The translations under genes and the position numbers were made by a program. From SAR202 cluster bacterium bin127 (GTDB lineage: Bacteria > Chloroflexota > Dehalococcoidia > Lucifugimonadales > Lucifugimonadaceae), in NCBI GenBank assembly GCA_002239045.1, contig MPNN01000008.1, positions 1 to 64,000 on the forward strand: a stretch of 64,000 nt of DNA. Direction: 5' to 3'. Below, one piece after another: positions 34,379-43,370 of the stretch (positions are counted from its first letter, which is position 1; each line of letters begins with the position of its first letter). The notes under the pieces were generated by a model, which did no database searches, was not told the DNA's origin, and worked only from the letters and a program-made list of their open reading frames with translations.

Positions 34379-35122
34379 ATGTCATCCGAAATCAATCGAT
34401 TTGATGGTCGCGCCATCAACGAATGCCGCCCAATTACGATCGAACCCGGTTTCATGCCGAACGCCGAGGGCTCAGCTCTCGTCAGGCTCGGCGATACGCA
34501 CGTAATCTGCACCGCCACTGTTGAATTAGACGTCCCCCGTTGGATGCGTGGGCGCGGCACGGGTTGGGTCACCGCCGAATATGGTATGTTGCCGCGTTCG
34601 ACCGACCAACGCATTGATCGGCGGCGAGCATCAACCAGCGGCCGCAGTCGCGAGATCGAACGCCTGATCGGTCGATCGCTCCGAGCCATCACCGACATGG
34701 CGGCATTAGGCGAATGCTCCATCACCATCGACTGCGATGTACTCCGCGCCGACGGTGGTACGAGGACTGCGTCTATCACCGGCGGGTACGTCGCGCTCGA
34801 GCAAGCGATCAAATCGTTACAACACAAACGCGGCGAAGACAACCGCGTCCTCACCGACACCGTCGCAGCCATCTCTGTCGGCATCGTAGACGGCCGATGC
34901 GTCCTAGATCTCCCCTACGAAGAGGACTCGCGCGCCGAAGTCGATATGAACGTCGTGATGACCGGCTCAGGCGATTACGTCGAAATTCAAGGAACTGCCG
35001 AAGCGGAGCCATTCACTGCGATCCAACTCCAAGAGATGCTCGATCTTGCTCGGATTGGTTGTGACTCAATGAAAAACGAACAGCTCGACGCCCTTGTCAG
35101 GGGCGCTGAATCGATCACATGA
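34379..35122 (+). CDS. rph: Ribonuclease PH
   Basis: 247 residues. A phosphorolytic 3' exoribonuclease that trims tRNA precursors. Diagnostic blocks: EGSALVRLGDTHVICTATVE near 25-45, GWVTAEYGMLPRST, RIDRRRASTSGRSREIERLIGRSLRA, ITIDCDVLRADGGTRTASIT and DLPYEEDSRAEVDMNVVMT. The full length is normal. The downstream gene overlaps it by four bases (ATGA). In many bacteria rph is followed by rdgB; here a LOG-like gene takes that place. Confidence 0.97.
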   Translation: MSSEINRFDGRAINECRPITIEPGFMPNAEGSALVRLGDTHVICTATVELDVPRWMRGRGTGWVTAEYGMLPRSTDQRIDRRRASTSGRSREIERLIGRSLRAITDMAALGECSITIDCDVLRADGGTRTASITGGYVALEQAIKSLQHKRGEDNRVLTDTVAAISVGIVDGRCVLDLPYEEDSRAEVDMNVVMTGSGDYVEIQGTAEAEPFTAIQLQEMLDLARIGCDSMKNEQLDALVRGAESIT

Positions 35123-35688
35123 CCGGCGAAAATGCCGGATCTCATTTCATTAGACTGTTTGACAACTCCATGCCTTCAACTTCCCAACACCCCATCTACA
35201 TCTCCGTAATCGGCGGTGACCGGGATCACACGACTCCAGAAGGTCTCGAAATAGCCGAAGAAATCGGACGTCTCGTCGCCATGAACGACTGCATCCTCGT
35301 CAACGGCGGGATGGGAGGTACTATGGAGCGCGCCGCAAAAGGCGCCAAATCCGCTGGAGGGACCACCATTGGCATCCTCTCCACAACTGACCGAAATCAA
35401 GCCAATGCCTACATCGATTACGCCATACCAACTCCTTTAGGATTCGTCCGAAACGTCCTCGTAGCCAATGCCAGCGATGCGGTAATTGCATTGCCCGGCA
35501 AATGGGGAACATCCAATGAACTCAGCTTCGCAATGATGGCCGGAGTACCGGTTGTTGCATTGCAAGGTTGGGAAGTCAATCTCCGAAACGACAACGGTCA
35601 AGCACAGTACTCGGAAGTTACGTACGCCCGCGACGCCGCGGAAGCCGTGGATTTGGCCATCAAACTCGCCTTGCAATGGCGACAGTAA
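35119..35688 (+). CDS. LOG/TIGR00725-type SLOG-domain protein
   Basis: 189 residues from an ATG inside the rph stop (a later ATG at 35170 is an alternative). SLOG/lysine-decarboxylase-like Rossmann signs: YISVIGGDRDHTTPEG, LVNGGMGGTMERAAKGAKSAGG and the later block DAVIALPGKWGTSNELSFAMM, which replaces the PGGxGTxxE motif of cytokinin phosphoribohydrolases by PGKWGTSNE. Members bind or hydrolyse nucleotides; the precise activity is not known. Coupling to rph suggests a place in nucleotide turnover, as rdgB has elsewhere. Confidence 0.85.
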   Translation: MTGENAGSHFIRLFDNSMPSTSQHPIYISVIGGDRDHTTPEGLEIAEEIGRLVAMNDCILVNGGMGGTMERAAKGAKSAGGTTIGILSTTDRNQANAYIDYAIPTPLGFVRNVLVANASDAVIALPGKWGTSNELSFAMMAGVPVVALQGWEVNLRNDNGQAQYSEVTYARDAAEAVDLAIKLALQWRQ

Positions 35689-35764
35689 TTCGATACCCGT
35701 CATTTCGGACGCGGGCAGCGACGCGTTAACAGATTCGCACGTTTTTATTGCAAACTTGTTCAGC

Positions 35765-37057
35765 ATGAGCAATATCAAATTCGTCAAAGGTAAAGAGATA
35801 CTCGACTCGCGTGGCAACCCTACGGTTTACGCCGAAGTTTTGCTCGAAGACGGTACTCGCAACGGTGCGTCAGTCCCGTCTGGTGCTAGTACCGGCGAGA
35901 ACGAGGCTTGGGAACTGCGCGACGGCGATCCGAAACGCTTCAACGGAAAAGGCGTTCTCCAAGCTATCGCCAACATTAACGGTCCGTTGAACGACGTAGT
36001 CATCGGTTTGGACGCCAACGACCAACGCGCTGTCGACGATGCGATGATCAACGCCGACGGTACCAGCAACAAGTCTCGATACGGCGCCAACGCCCTCCTT
36101 GCCATCTCGATGGCGATCCTGCGAGCAGCGAGCCGCAGCCAAGGCGAATGGCTCTACGACCTCGTTGCAGACCATATCGGAAATCGCGAACGGTACATCC
36201 TACCGGTGCCGATGTTGAACATTTTCAATGGCGGGGCGCACGCCGCAGGGTCAACCGAGTTTCAAGAATTCATGGTCATGCCAGCCGGCGTCGAATCGTT
36301 GTCGGAAGCACTGCGGGCAGGTTCGGAAATCTACCAATCACTCGGAAGGCTCCTCCAAGACGAGGGACTGTCAACATCAGTCGGCTTCGAGGGCGGCTAC
36401 GCCCCGGTCGGGCTGACCAACCGCCAGGCACTCGGTTACGTCACGCACGCAATCGAATCCGCTGGATATTTACCCGGCGAGGAGATTTTCATCGCTCTGG
36501 ACCCGGCGGCGAGTGAATTCTACGTGCCAGAAGTTCAGCGCTACAGCATGAAACGTGAAGGTCTGCGCCTCACCGCAGAAATGATGGCTGAAGAATACGA
36601 TGCGTTCTGCGCTGAGTACCCGATCTGCAGCATCGAGGACGGCCTCGCCGAAAACGACTGGAAGGGTTGGCAAATCATCACCGATAAAATCGGTGAACGT
36701 GTGCAACTCGTCGGCGATGACCTCTTCGTGACCCAAACAGCCTTTCTCGAACGCGGCATCAAAGAGAAGGCCGGAAACGCAATTCTCATCAAGCCAAACC
36801 AGGTCGGAACCGTCACCGAAACGCTCGACACGATCCGGCGCGCCCGGAAATCGAACTTCGGCGTCGTCGTCAGCCATCGCTCGGGTGAGACCGAAGACAC
36901 CACGATTGCCGACATCGCCGTTGGTTCCGGATGCGGCCAAATCAAATCTGGAGCGCCCGCACGCAGCGAGCGAGTCGCCAAGTACAACCGCCTTCTCCGG
37001 ATTGAAGATTGGGCCGGTGACCGAGGCCGTTACGCCGGAATGAGCGTAATCAAATAG
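35765..37057 (+). CDS. eno: Enolase
   Basis: 430 residues from the ATG at 35765; an upstream extension in frame is not homologous. It interconverts 2-phosphoglycerate and phosphoenolpyruvate. Motifs: EILDSRGNPTV, SVPSGASTGENEAWELRDGD, FQEFMVMPAG, metal Asp in FIALDPAASEF, SIEDGLAENDWKGW, VGDDLFVT, the signature LIKPNQVGTVTETLD with catalytic Lys, and VVSHRSGETEDTTIADI. The loop after NGGAHA reads AGSTEFQEF where most enolases have DNNVDIQEF, an unusual variant near the active site. gap follows after 110 bases. Confidence 0.97.
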   Translation: MSNIKFVKGKEILDSRGNPTVYAEVLLEDGTRNGASVPSGASTGENEAWELRDGDPKRFNGKGVLQAIANINGPLNDVVIGLDANDQRAVDDAMINADGTSNKSRYGANALLAISMAILRAASRSQGEWLYDLVADHIGNRERYILPVPMLNIFNGGAHAAGSTEFQEFMVMPAGVESLSEALRAGSEIYQSLGRLLQDEGLSTSVGFEGGYAPVGLTNRQALGYVTHAIESAGYLPGEEIFIALDPAASEFYVPEVQRYSMKREGLRLTAEMMAEEYDAFCAEYPICSIEDGLAENDWKGWQIITDKIGERVQLVGDDLFVTQTAFLERGIKEKAGNAILIKPNQVGTVTETLDTIRRARKSNFGVVVSHRSGETEDTTIADIAVGSGCGQIKSGAPARSERVAKYNRLLRIEDWAGDRGRYAGMSVIK

Positions 37058-37167
37058 CGAAACACCTATGCGCCGATAAGCGCTGCGGTGTAATCTGCAA
37101 CTAAATCATTCGCTGATCCACACAAAGAAGAGGCTCAATCCTCACTAGGAGATCCATAAGACACAAC

Positions 37168-38199
37168 ATGAGCAGAACCAAGATCGGCATCAACGGCTTC
37201 GGCAGAATCGGCCGGCAAGTCTTCCGTACCATCAACCAGCGACAAGCTGACAAGCTGCAAGTAGTCGCGGTAAACGACCTTGCCAGCCCAGCACAACAAG
37301 CCCACCTCCTCAAGTACGACTCCACCTATGGGCGTTACGACGGCGATGTTGAGATAGGCGATGGTTCGCTCACCATCAACGGAGATAAAATCACCGTCTT
37401 CTCCGAACGCGACCCAGCGAACATTCCGTGGGATGACGCAGGTGTCGAGATCGTCATCGAATCCACTGGCTTCTTCACCGAGGCTGCCCAGGCCTCTGCA
37501 CATCTCTCCGACAGCGTAAAGAAAGTTATCATTTCGGCCCCTGCATCCAACGAGGACATCACGATCGTTCTCGGCGTAAACGACGGCGATTACGATCCGT
37601 CCCAGCATAACGTCATCTCCAACGCCTCGTGCACGACTAACTGCGTGGCGCCGATGGCGAAGGTTCTCAACGACGCATTCGGAATTGAACGCGCCTTGAT
37701 GTCGACGATCCACGCTTACACCAACGATCAAAATATTTTGGATCAGGTCCACAGCGACCTCCGTCGCGCCCGCGCCGCTGCGAATAGCATTATTCCCACC
37801 ACGACTGGCGCCGCCAAAGCCGTAACCCTTGCGATTCCCGAACTTGCCGGAAAGATCGACGGTATGGCATACCGCGTACCGGTCATCACCGGATCCGTCA
37901 CTGACCTGACCGCTCGGCTGTCAAAACCCGCTTCCGCGGAGGAAGTGAACGAAGCGTTCCGGGAAAGCCAGGCAGGAGCGTTGAATGGCGTAATCCAAGT
38001 CTCCGACGAGCCATTGGTCTCCGCCGACTACATCGGCGATCCACACTCCTGCACCATCGACGCGCTCTCGACCGCTGTAATCTCCGACGAGGACGACGGT
38101 TCTGGCACGTTCATCAAGGTTGTGGGATGGTACGATAATGAATGGGGATACTCCAGCCGAACCGCCGATGTTGCCGCTCTCATCGCTTCCGCCCTATGA
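37168..38199 (+). CDS. gap: Glyceraldehyde-3-phosphate dehydrogenase, type I
   Basis: 343 residues. NAD-binding KIGINGFGRIGRQVFR at the start, the active-site SNASCTTNCVAPMAKVL with catalytic Cys near residue 156, DQVHSDLRRARAAANSIIPT, and the C-terminal WYDNEWGYSSRTADV. Normal length. With eno directly upstream it forms a small glycolytic pair, each probably with its own promoter; the Shine-Dalgarno CTAGGAGAT is 17-22 bases upstream of the ATG. Confidence 0.97.
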   Translation: MSRTKIGINGFGRIGRQVFRTINQRQADKLQVVAVNDLASPAQQAHLLKYDSTYGRYDGDVEIGDGSLTINGDKITVFSERDPANIPWDDAGVEIVIESTGFFTEAAQASAHLSDSVKKVIISAPASNEDITIVLGVNDGDYDPSQHNVISNASCTTNCVAPMAKVLNDAFGIERALMSTIHAYTNDQNILDQVHSDLRRARAAANSIIPTTTGAAKAVTLAIPELAGKIDGMAYRVPVITGSVTDLTARLSKPASAEEVNEAFRESQAGALNGVIQVSDEPLVSADYIGDPHSCTIDALSTAVISDEDDGSGTFIKVVGWYDNEWGYSSRTADVAALIASAL

Positions 38200-38325
38200 A
38201 CACGGTTTCACGGCACCTTGACTCCGATCAACTCATTGCACGCTGGTTAGATTTTCCCAGCAACGCGCCCGACTACACGGCGAACGAGAGCCGTTGACAA
38301 TCGTCTTGGCGCACATACGCGTATC

Positions 38326-40071
38326 ATGATGCAAAACAGCGTTAATCAACTAGCTCTCGAAAATAACCCTGACGGGATTCTGAACACAACCTCACAACCC
38401 AACCAACAACACGTAGTCGACGATATCGGCGCGTTTCTAAACGTCTTGCCGCCAAACGTTCGCGAAGGTCTCGACGGAACCATTGATGGCGATCGTGAAG
38501 TTTCCGGCCTACTCGAAGTGATCATCGACCTCGGACGTGTCCCCGAAGCACGATTCGTCGATGGCTCCGTAGCCCTTAACGACAAGGAAGTCACGCGCTG
38601 GGACATCGACACGGTCATCGCCGGACTGGGCCGTTTCGGCGACGATAACCGCGCCGGGATCGAACGCACCCTTCATCGCTTCTCCGCGATCCGCGACCGC
38701 GAAGGTAATCCCGTCGGATTGACCTGTCGAGTCGGTCGCGCAGTCTTCGGAAGCGTTCGGCTAATTCAAGACCTCATACAGACCGGTCGCAGCGTGTTGA
38801 TCCTCGGTCGACCCGGCATCGGGAAAACCACAATCCTTCGAGAGGTTGCCCGTGTGCTCGCCGACGATGCGTCTCGACGAGTGGTGATCGTTGACACTTC
38901 CAACGAGATCGGTGGCGACGGTGCAGTTGCCCACCCGGCTATCGGGCGGGCGCGCCGGATGCAAGTCCCCAACACCGAACTCCAGCACCGCACCATGATC
39001 GAAGCGGTCGAAAATCACATGCCCGAAGTCGTCGTCATTGACGAGATCGGAACCGAGCTCGAGGCCCTCGCCGCTCGAACCATCGCCGAACGCGGCGTGC
39101 AACTCGTCGCCACCGCTCACGGCAACACTCTCGGCAACGTCATCACTAACCCAACCCTCTCCGACCTCGTCGGCGGGACACAAGCTGTAACACTCGGCGA
39201 CATCGAGGCGCGCCGCAGGCGGACCCAGAAGACTGTCTTGGAACGCAAACACATGCCGACCTTCGACGTTGTCGTCGAGATGCGCGAACGAAACTACGTC
39301 GGCGTTCACAACGATGTCGGAAGAGCGGTCGATCGCATGCTTCGGGGCCTGCAACTCCCTCTCGAGATGCGAAGGCTCAACGAGGACGGCAGTGTCGACA
39401 CTCAAGTCGAAGACGCCATGGATTCCGAAGATGGGTTCGAAACCGCTGCATTCGATCTGAATTCCATCCGCTCACCGCGGCGTTCATATGACACTGACAC
39501 CGAAAATCCGAACGCAAATGGCAGGCCGAGTGAACCCGCCGAGACCATCACGAGAGACGAAGGCATGCCGGAACCACCTCCGATACGTGTCCATCCTTTC
39601 GGAGTTCCCCGTGACGCTCTCAGATCCGGCATTCGAGCCATGGGTGTCCCGGTGATGCTCTCCGAGTCCGCGGCTGAGGCCGACGTTCTTGTTACTACCA
39701 AACTCCATTACGGCCGACGTCCTCCGGCGGTCAAACGTGCCGAACGTGATGGCGTACCAGTCTACGTCCTGCGACGCGGAACCCGCGAGCAGATCGAACA
39801 ATTCCTGAACCGCTTTGAAGTCGGTCGCGCGAGCACAGCCAACGGAAACGGATCGCACTCCGACGACGAACTCTTGGTCGATGAGGCTCTCGAAGAGGCC
39901 GAACGCGCCGTCGAACGAGTTCTCAGCGGAGACCGTAAAATCAATCTTTCTGCGCAGTCGTCCCACATTCGTCGACTCCAGCACGCCCTCGCCGCCCGCT
40001 ACAACGTCGGGTCTGCAAGCACCGGACACGAACCGAACCGTCATGTCATCATCCGACGCCGGCGCCGATGA
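38326..40071 (+). CDS. R3H/AAA ATPase of the Ycf45/SpoIIIAA-like family
   Basis: 581 residues. An AAA-type ATPase core lies about residues 150-330: Walker A LILGRPGIGKTTILREVA, then VIVDTSNEIGG, Walker B VVVIDEIGTELEA and a sensor-like LVATAHGNTL. The C-terminal 70 residues (LVDEALEEAERAVERVL ... SSHIRRLQHALAARYNV) form an R3H nucleic-acid-binding domain with its Arg-x3-His pair. A 200-residue linker has an acidic, low-complexity stretch. This matches chloroplast Ycf45 and its bacterial homologues, whose function is unsettled. A TTGACA at 38294-38299 lies upstream. tmk follows after 36 bases. Confidence 0.9.
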   Translation: MMQNSVNQLALENNPDGILNTTSQPNQQHVVDDIGAFLNVLPPNVREGLDGTIDGDREVSGLLEVIIDLGRVPEARFVDGSVALNDKEVTRWDIDTVIAGLGRFGDDNRAGIERTLHRFSAIRDREGNPVGLTCRVGRAVFGSVRLIQDLIQTGRSVLILGRPGIGKTTILREVARVLADDASRRVVIVDTSNEIGGDGAVAHPAIGRARRMQVPNTELQHRTMIEAVENHMPEVVVIDEIGTELEALAARTIAERGVQLVATAHGNTLGNVITNPTLSDLVGGTQAVTLGDIEARRRRTQKTVLERKHMPTFDVVVEMRERNYVGVHNDVGRAVDRMLRGLQLPLEMRRLNEDGSVDTQVEDAMDSEDGFETAAFDLNSIRSPRRSYDTDTENPNANGRPSEPAETITRDEGMPEPPPIRVHPFGVPRDALRSGIRAMGVPVMLSESAAEADVLVTTKLHYGRRPPAVKRAERDGVPVYVLRRGTREQIEQFLNRFEVGRASTANGNGSHSDDELLVDEALEEAERAVERVLSGDRKINLSAQSSHIRRLQHALAARYNVGSASTGHEPNRHVIIRRRRR

Positions 40072-40107
40072 CTTGCCAAGCAACGTCGTAATCGCAGTAT
40101 CTCCACA

Positions 40108-40755
40108 ATGCCACGCAGGTCGGTCCATAAAGCGCCGTTCATTTCGTTTGAGGGTGGCGAAGGCGCCGGCAAGACTACTCAGGTGAAATTGCTTCGCCGC
40201 CGTCTCGAGAGATTGAATCTGCCCGTCCTAGTCGTTCGGGAACCCGGCACAACCCGCCTCGGCGAGCAAGTCCGGGAGATCATTAAATCCCAGAGCAATA
40301 ACGTTCCCGCCGCCGACGCCTTGCTCTTCATGGCCGCCCGCGCCCAGTTAATGGCCGACGTCATCGTCCCCGAACTCAAAAAAGGCACGACCGTCATCGG
40401 CGACCGCTTTTCCGACTCCACCATCGCTTACCAAGGCTACGGCGGGAACCTAAACCTCGACCGCCTCCGCCACGCCAACGAACTAGCCACCAACGAGGTC
40501 GCTCCCGACCTCACCATCCTGCTCGACGTCACGCCCGAAACCGGACTCGGCCGGCGCGACGCTGAGGACGACTCCACCGGCGAAACCCAACGCCGCTTCG
40601 AAGAATTACCCATCCGCTTCCACCGCAGCGTCCGCCGTGGTTACCGCGAACTCGCCAGCAACGAACCAAACCGTTGGATCGAGATCGACGCCGCACGCAA
40701 CCCAAACGAGGTCGCCGAAGATGTCTGGCGTCATGTCTCCGAATTCTTTAGGTAG
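40108..40755 (+). CDS. tmk: Thymidylate kinase
   Basis: 215 residues. dTMP to dTDP. Walker A FEGGEGAGKTTQVKLL near residue 14, VVREPGTTRLGEQVREII, the substrate motif GDRFSDSTIAYQGYGG, the Asp of LLDVTPETGLGRRD and an Arg-containing LID region following. The ATG at 40108 is used. It follows the R3H ATPase closely, suggesting cotranscription. Downstream lie 200 bases of purine-rich DNA where I see no gene. Confidence 0.96.
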   Translation: MPRRSVHKAPFISFEGGEGAGKTTQVKLLRRRLERLNLPVLVVREPGTTRLGEQVREIIKSQSNNVPAADALLFMAARAQLMADVIVPELKKGTTVIGDRFSDSTIAYQGYGGNLNLDRLRHANELATNEVAPDLTILLDVTPETGLGRRDAEDDSTGETQRRFEELPIRFHRSVRRGYRELASNEPNRWIEIDAARNPNEVAEDVWRHVSEFFR

Positions 40756-40955
40756 ATGCCTTCCGCTCAATATCTAGATCAAAAATTCAAAATACACAAA
40801 CTCTATGAAAACAAAAGAAGTTAAACGGGTGGCACGTCGAGAAGGCAGAGAACGTTATCCGAACAGAATAGAGTGAAAAGTCCTGGTGCAAATCACTACC
40901 GCAAGAAACCCACTTCTCACGACCGGCGTGAACTTCGCAGATACTCAGGTCTCGA

Positions 40956-41333
40956 TCAGTCAGTCTGCATAACCCTCAAGACACGTTCCACAAAGTCATG
41001 GACCAATGGGCGATCAGAATCCCGTTCCCAATCTTCCATCGAGTCGTGGTAGAAATGGCGGTGGAATTTCTCGGCAGCTAAGAAGTTGGATCGAATCAGC
41101 GGGTCATCATACTCTTCCGCAAGCCGGATTACCGCGTTCTTCAACGATCGGTGACTTTCGTGGGACCACTTGCGTTCCTGTGCAACCGCCATCACGGCGT
41201 GGGCGGCGGCGCCCCACAGCTTTTCCGCGCCTTGCAGGATGTCGCCGCGTGCAAACTCATCATCGGATGCCGACAAGAAACCGCGCGAGACTTGCGCGTG
41301 TTCAGTCGGGGTCATCGTGGATGTGGCGGTCAT
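40956..41333 (-). CDS. PaREP1/HEPN-like small protein
   Basis: 125 residues, all-helical by sequence. The pattern ASDDEFARGDILQGAEKLWG followed by AAAHAVMAVAQERKW matches the PaREP1/PaREP8-type HEPN-like family, in which a helical bundle is often paired with a nucleotidyltransferase in toxin-antitoxin-like modules. The catalytic R-x4-6-H motif of HEPN RNases is not clear. No nucleotidyltransferase gene is adjacent, so a TA role is not supported. Divergent from the aldolase gene. Confidence 0.65.
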   Translation of the reverse strand: MTATSTMTPTEHAQVSRGFLSASDDEFARGDILQGAEKLWGAAAHAVMAVAQERKWSHESHRSLKNAVIRLAEEYDDPLIRSNFLAAEKFHRHFYHDSMEDWERDSDRPLVHDFVERVLRVMQTD

Positions 41334-41487
41334 AGCAATACTCTTCCAGCAATGTTCATTCTAACCCAAACCAAACATCTGCTCTATGAAACTTTGCGCC
41401 GCTTGCGCTCAATTGATGTGATTTTGCAACGGGTTGATATTGCGATAATCTGATACGGAACAGGAATCAGGTTTACGGAGTCTCCCC

Positions 41488-42258
41488 ATGCGAAACAACA
41501 CCATGAAGCGAAAGATGCTTGACGGCGGAACCACGCTCGGCCCATTTGTTGGCTGGCCCGCTCCAGCATTGGTCGAACTCATGGGCTGGGCCGGATTCGA
41601 CTTCGTAGTCATCGACTGCGAACACGGGATCATGGACTACGAGACATCCGAAAATATGATCCGCGCCGCCGAACTCTCCGGCACGACGCCCATCGTCCGC
41701 ATCGGCATGAACGATCAGCAACACATCCAGCGTTATCTCGAAGGCGGCGCCCAAGGTGTCATGATCCCTCTCATCAACAACGGCGAACAAGGGCGAGCCG
41801 TCGTCGACGCCGTAAAATACCCGCCGGTCGGCAAACGTGGCGGATTCTCCGGTCGCAGCGCAATGTTCGGCATCCAAGACCAAGCCGAATACGTCAAACA
41901 AGCCAACGAAGAAACCTTCGTCTGCCTCCAGATCGAAACCCCTGAAAGCATCGTTAACGCCGACGAGATCATCAACACCGAAGGCGCCGACTGCATATTC
42001 ATGGGACCCGGTGACCTCTCCCTAAACATGGGCTACCCCGGTCAGATCGCCCACCCCGAAGTCGTCGAAGCCATCGAAACCCTCGTCAAGAAGACCCACG
42101 ACGCCGGCAAAATCTCCGGCACTCTAGGGGTAACCGTCGAGCAAGCCCAGTTCTGGCACGAGCGCGGCGTCCAATGGATCGTCAGCGGCGCATCCCGCTT
42201 CCTACTCGCTGAAGCCCGCGCCTACCTCGATCAAACTCGCGGTTCGGGAGTCGGTTAA
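41488..42258 (+). CDS. HpcH/HpaI-family class II aldolase
   Basis: 256 residues. TIM-barrel aldolase cleaving 2-keto-3-deoxy or 4-hydroxy-2-oxo acids to pyruvate plus an aldehyde. Signs: FVGWPAPALVELMGWAGFDF, VIDCEHGIMDYE (metal and base His), PIVRIGMND, LEGGAQGVMIPLI, the YPPVGKRGGFSGRSAMFG loop and QIETPESIVNADEI. It could finish the sugar-acid route started by the dehydratase near 8 kb, but the two are 33 kb apart. GCGATAAT near 41443 with GGAG before the ATG may be its promoter and ribosome site. Confidence 0.92.
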   Translation: MRNNTMKRKMLDGGTTLGPFVGWPAPALVELMGWAGFDFVVIDCEHGIMDYETSENMIRAAELSGTTPIVRIGMNDQQHIQRYLEGGAQGVMIPLINNGEQGRAVVDAVKYPPVGKRGGFSGRSAMFGIQDQAEYVKQANEETFVCLQIETPESIVNADEIINTEGADCIFMGPGDLSLNMGYPGQIAHPEVVEAIETLVKKTHDAGKISGTLGVTVEQAQFWHERGVQWIVSGASRFLLAEARAYLDQTRGSGVG

Positions 42259-42415
42259 ACCGAAAATTCGGCCGGCTCGGACAGAGCGCACGCCCAGGGT
42301 CCAGCTTGAATAGTTAGTGGACAACCCAAACGCTTAACGAATTAACACTAACAAAATCGTCGGTATTTTATTCTTTCGATCAGCACAATGAAGCAATTCA
42401 AACGGAGTTTGTCAG

Positions 42416-42736
42416 ATGCCGAATAGCCTAAAATCCCTTATTCGTATCTTGGTTGATGAAACCAAAGCGGGAAAACTGCAATGGACTGTTCTTGATCAGC
42501 ACAATAACGGATGGGAAATTGATGTTTCTCAATGTGAAATCGCGGTATACGAAGATTCTGATAGTTTGTGGTTCGGCGGTAATGCCCCGGCGGGGCAACC
42601 ACGATATCGAAGACTTGGAATAGGTGATGAAATCAAGCCGTTGTCGAATCTTTTGCGGAAGAAACTCCCGTTGTGTGATCACAATCTTGATGACTCTTCG
42701 TTGGGAGACGCAATCCGTTGCATCAGGGGGCAATGA
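42416..42736 (+). CDS. Small unknown protein in AT-richer DNA
   Basis: 106 residues, ATG with GGAG upstream. I do not recognise it. It has a beta-rich first half (GKLQWTVLDQHNNGWEIDVS) and a charged C-terminus. Its DNA and the flanks (about 42300-42830) are clearly richer in A/T than neighbours and use codons such as AAA, TTG and GAT more, which suggests a recent arrival or a relaxed gene. There are no membrane segments or signal. Confidence 0.5.
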   Translation: MPNSLKSLIRILVDETKAGKLQWTVLDQHNNGWEIDVSQCEIAVYEDSDSLWFGGNAPAGQPRYRRLGIGDEIKPLSNLLRKKLPLCDHNLDDSSLGDAIRCIRGQ

Positions 42737-42817
42737 ATCTCGAATGTCTCAAGCCAATTGAACTGCAACCGAAATTTCACAGATTAACTGATGACAATCA
42801 TGATCTTGCATCCGTGA

Positions 42818-43318
42818 TTATTCCCTCATCCCCAACCCCTCGCGCCAATCCCGCACGATCCGATCGTCATGCTCGAACGCCAGTTCCGGCATTTCATCCG
42901 CCGCGAACACACGAGCATCGGACGTCTCATCCCCAGCCATCAACTCGCCATCAACTACTTCCGCGTGATAGACCACCAACACAACCGCCTGCCCCTCTTC
43001 GCTGTAAACCCCGACTAACCACTCGACGCTAACCACCAACCCGCACTCTTCCTTAACCTCCCTCTCCAGCGCCCGTTCCAACTTCTCCCCGCGATCTACG
43101 TAACCAGACGGAAAGCTCCACATCCCGATCTGCGGCTCGATCGCCCGTTTCAGCAACACGATCCCATCACCCATCGGGATGATTGCCGCAACCGCAACCT
43201 TCGGATCCGAATAGATGACCCGATCACACTCCACACATCGATGATGCCCTCCGCCAATTGGCGCCAGCGCCGGAAATTCCGGATGATGCGGTTGCCCACC
43301 GCTGGATTGTGATGACAT
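42818..43318 (-). CDS. Nudix hydrolase with zinc-ribbon N-terminus
   Basis: 166 residues. A short metal-ribbon half (HRCVECDRVIYSDP) precedes a Nudix fold whose box GYVDRGEKLERALE followed by REVKEECGL fits GX5EX7REUXEEXGU exactly. This resembles the C-terminal part of NADH pyrophosphatases (NudC) without its N-terminal domain; members hydrolyse nucleoside-diphosphate derivatives. The substrate is open. Its ATG at 43318 lies 11 bases from a TATGAT box on the minus strand, another short-leader arrangement. Confidence 0.93.
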   Translation of the reverse strand: MSSQSSGGQPHHPEFPALAPIGGGHHRCVECDRVIYSDPKVAVAAIIPMGDGIVLLKRAIEPQIGMWSFPSGYVDRGEKLERALEREVKEECGLVVSVEWLVGVYSEEGQAVVLVVYHAEVVDGELMAGDETSDARVFAADEMPELAFEHDDRIVRDWREGLGMRE

Positions 43319-43370
43319 CTCAAATGCGAATCATACAAACCTCCATCACCCCAACGCATACAATCCCACC

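Noticed and set aside
40805-40876. 23-codon frame in the purine-rich gap after tmk
   Set aside because: Too short, no clear ribosome site, and no recognised peptide family.
40956-41333. HEPN toxin with partner nucleotidyltransferase
   Set aside because: The protein looks PaREP1/HEPN-like, but no partner gene or clear catalytic R-x4-6-H motif is present.
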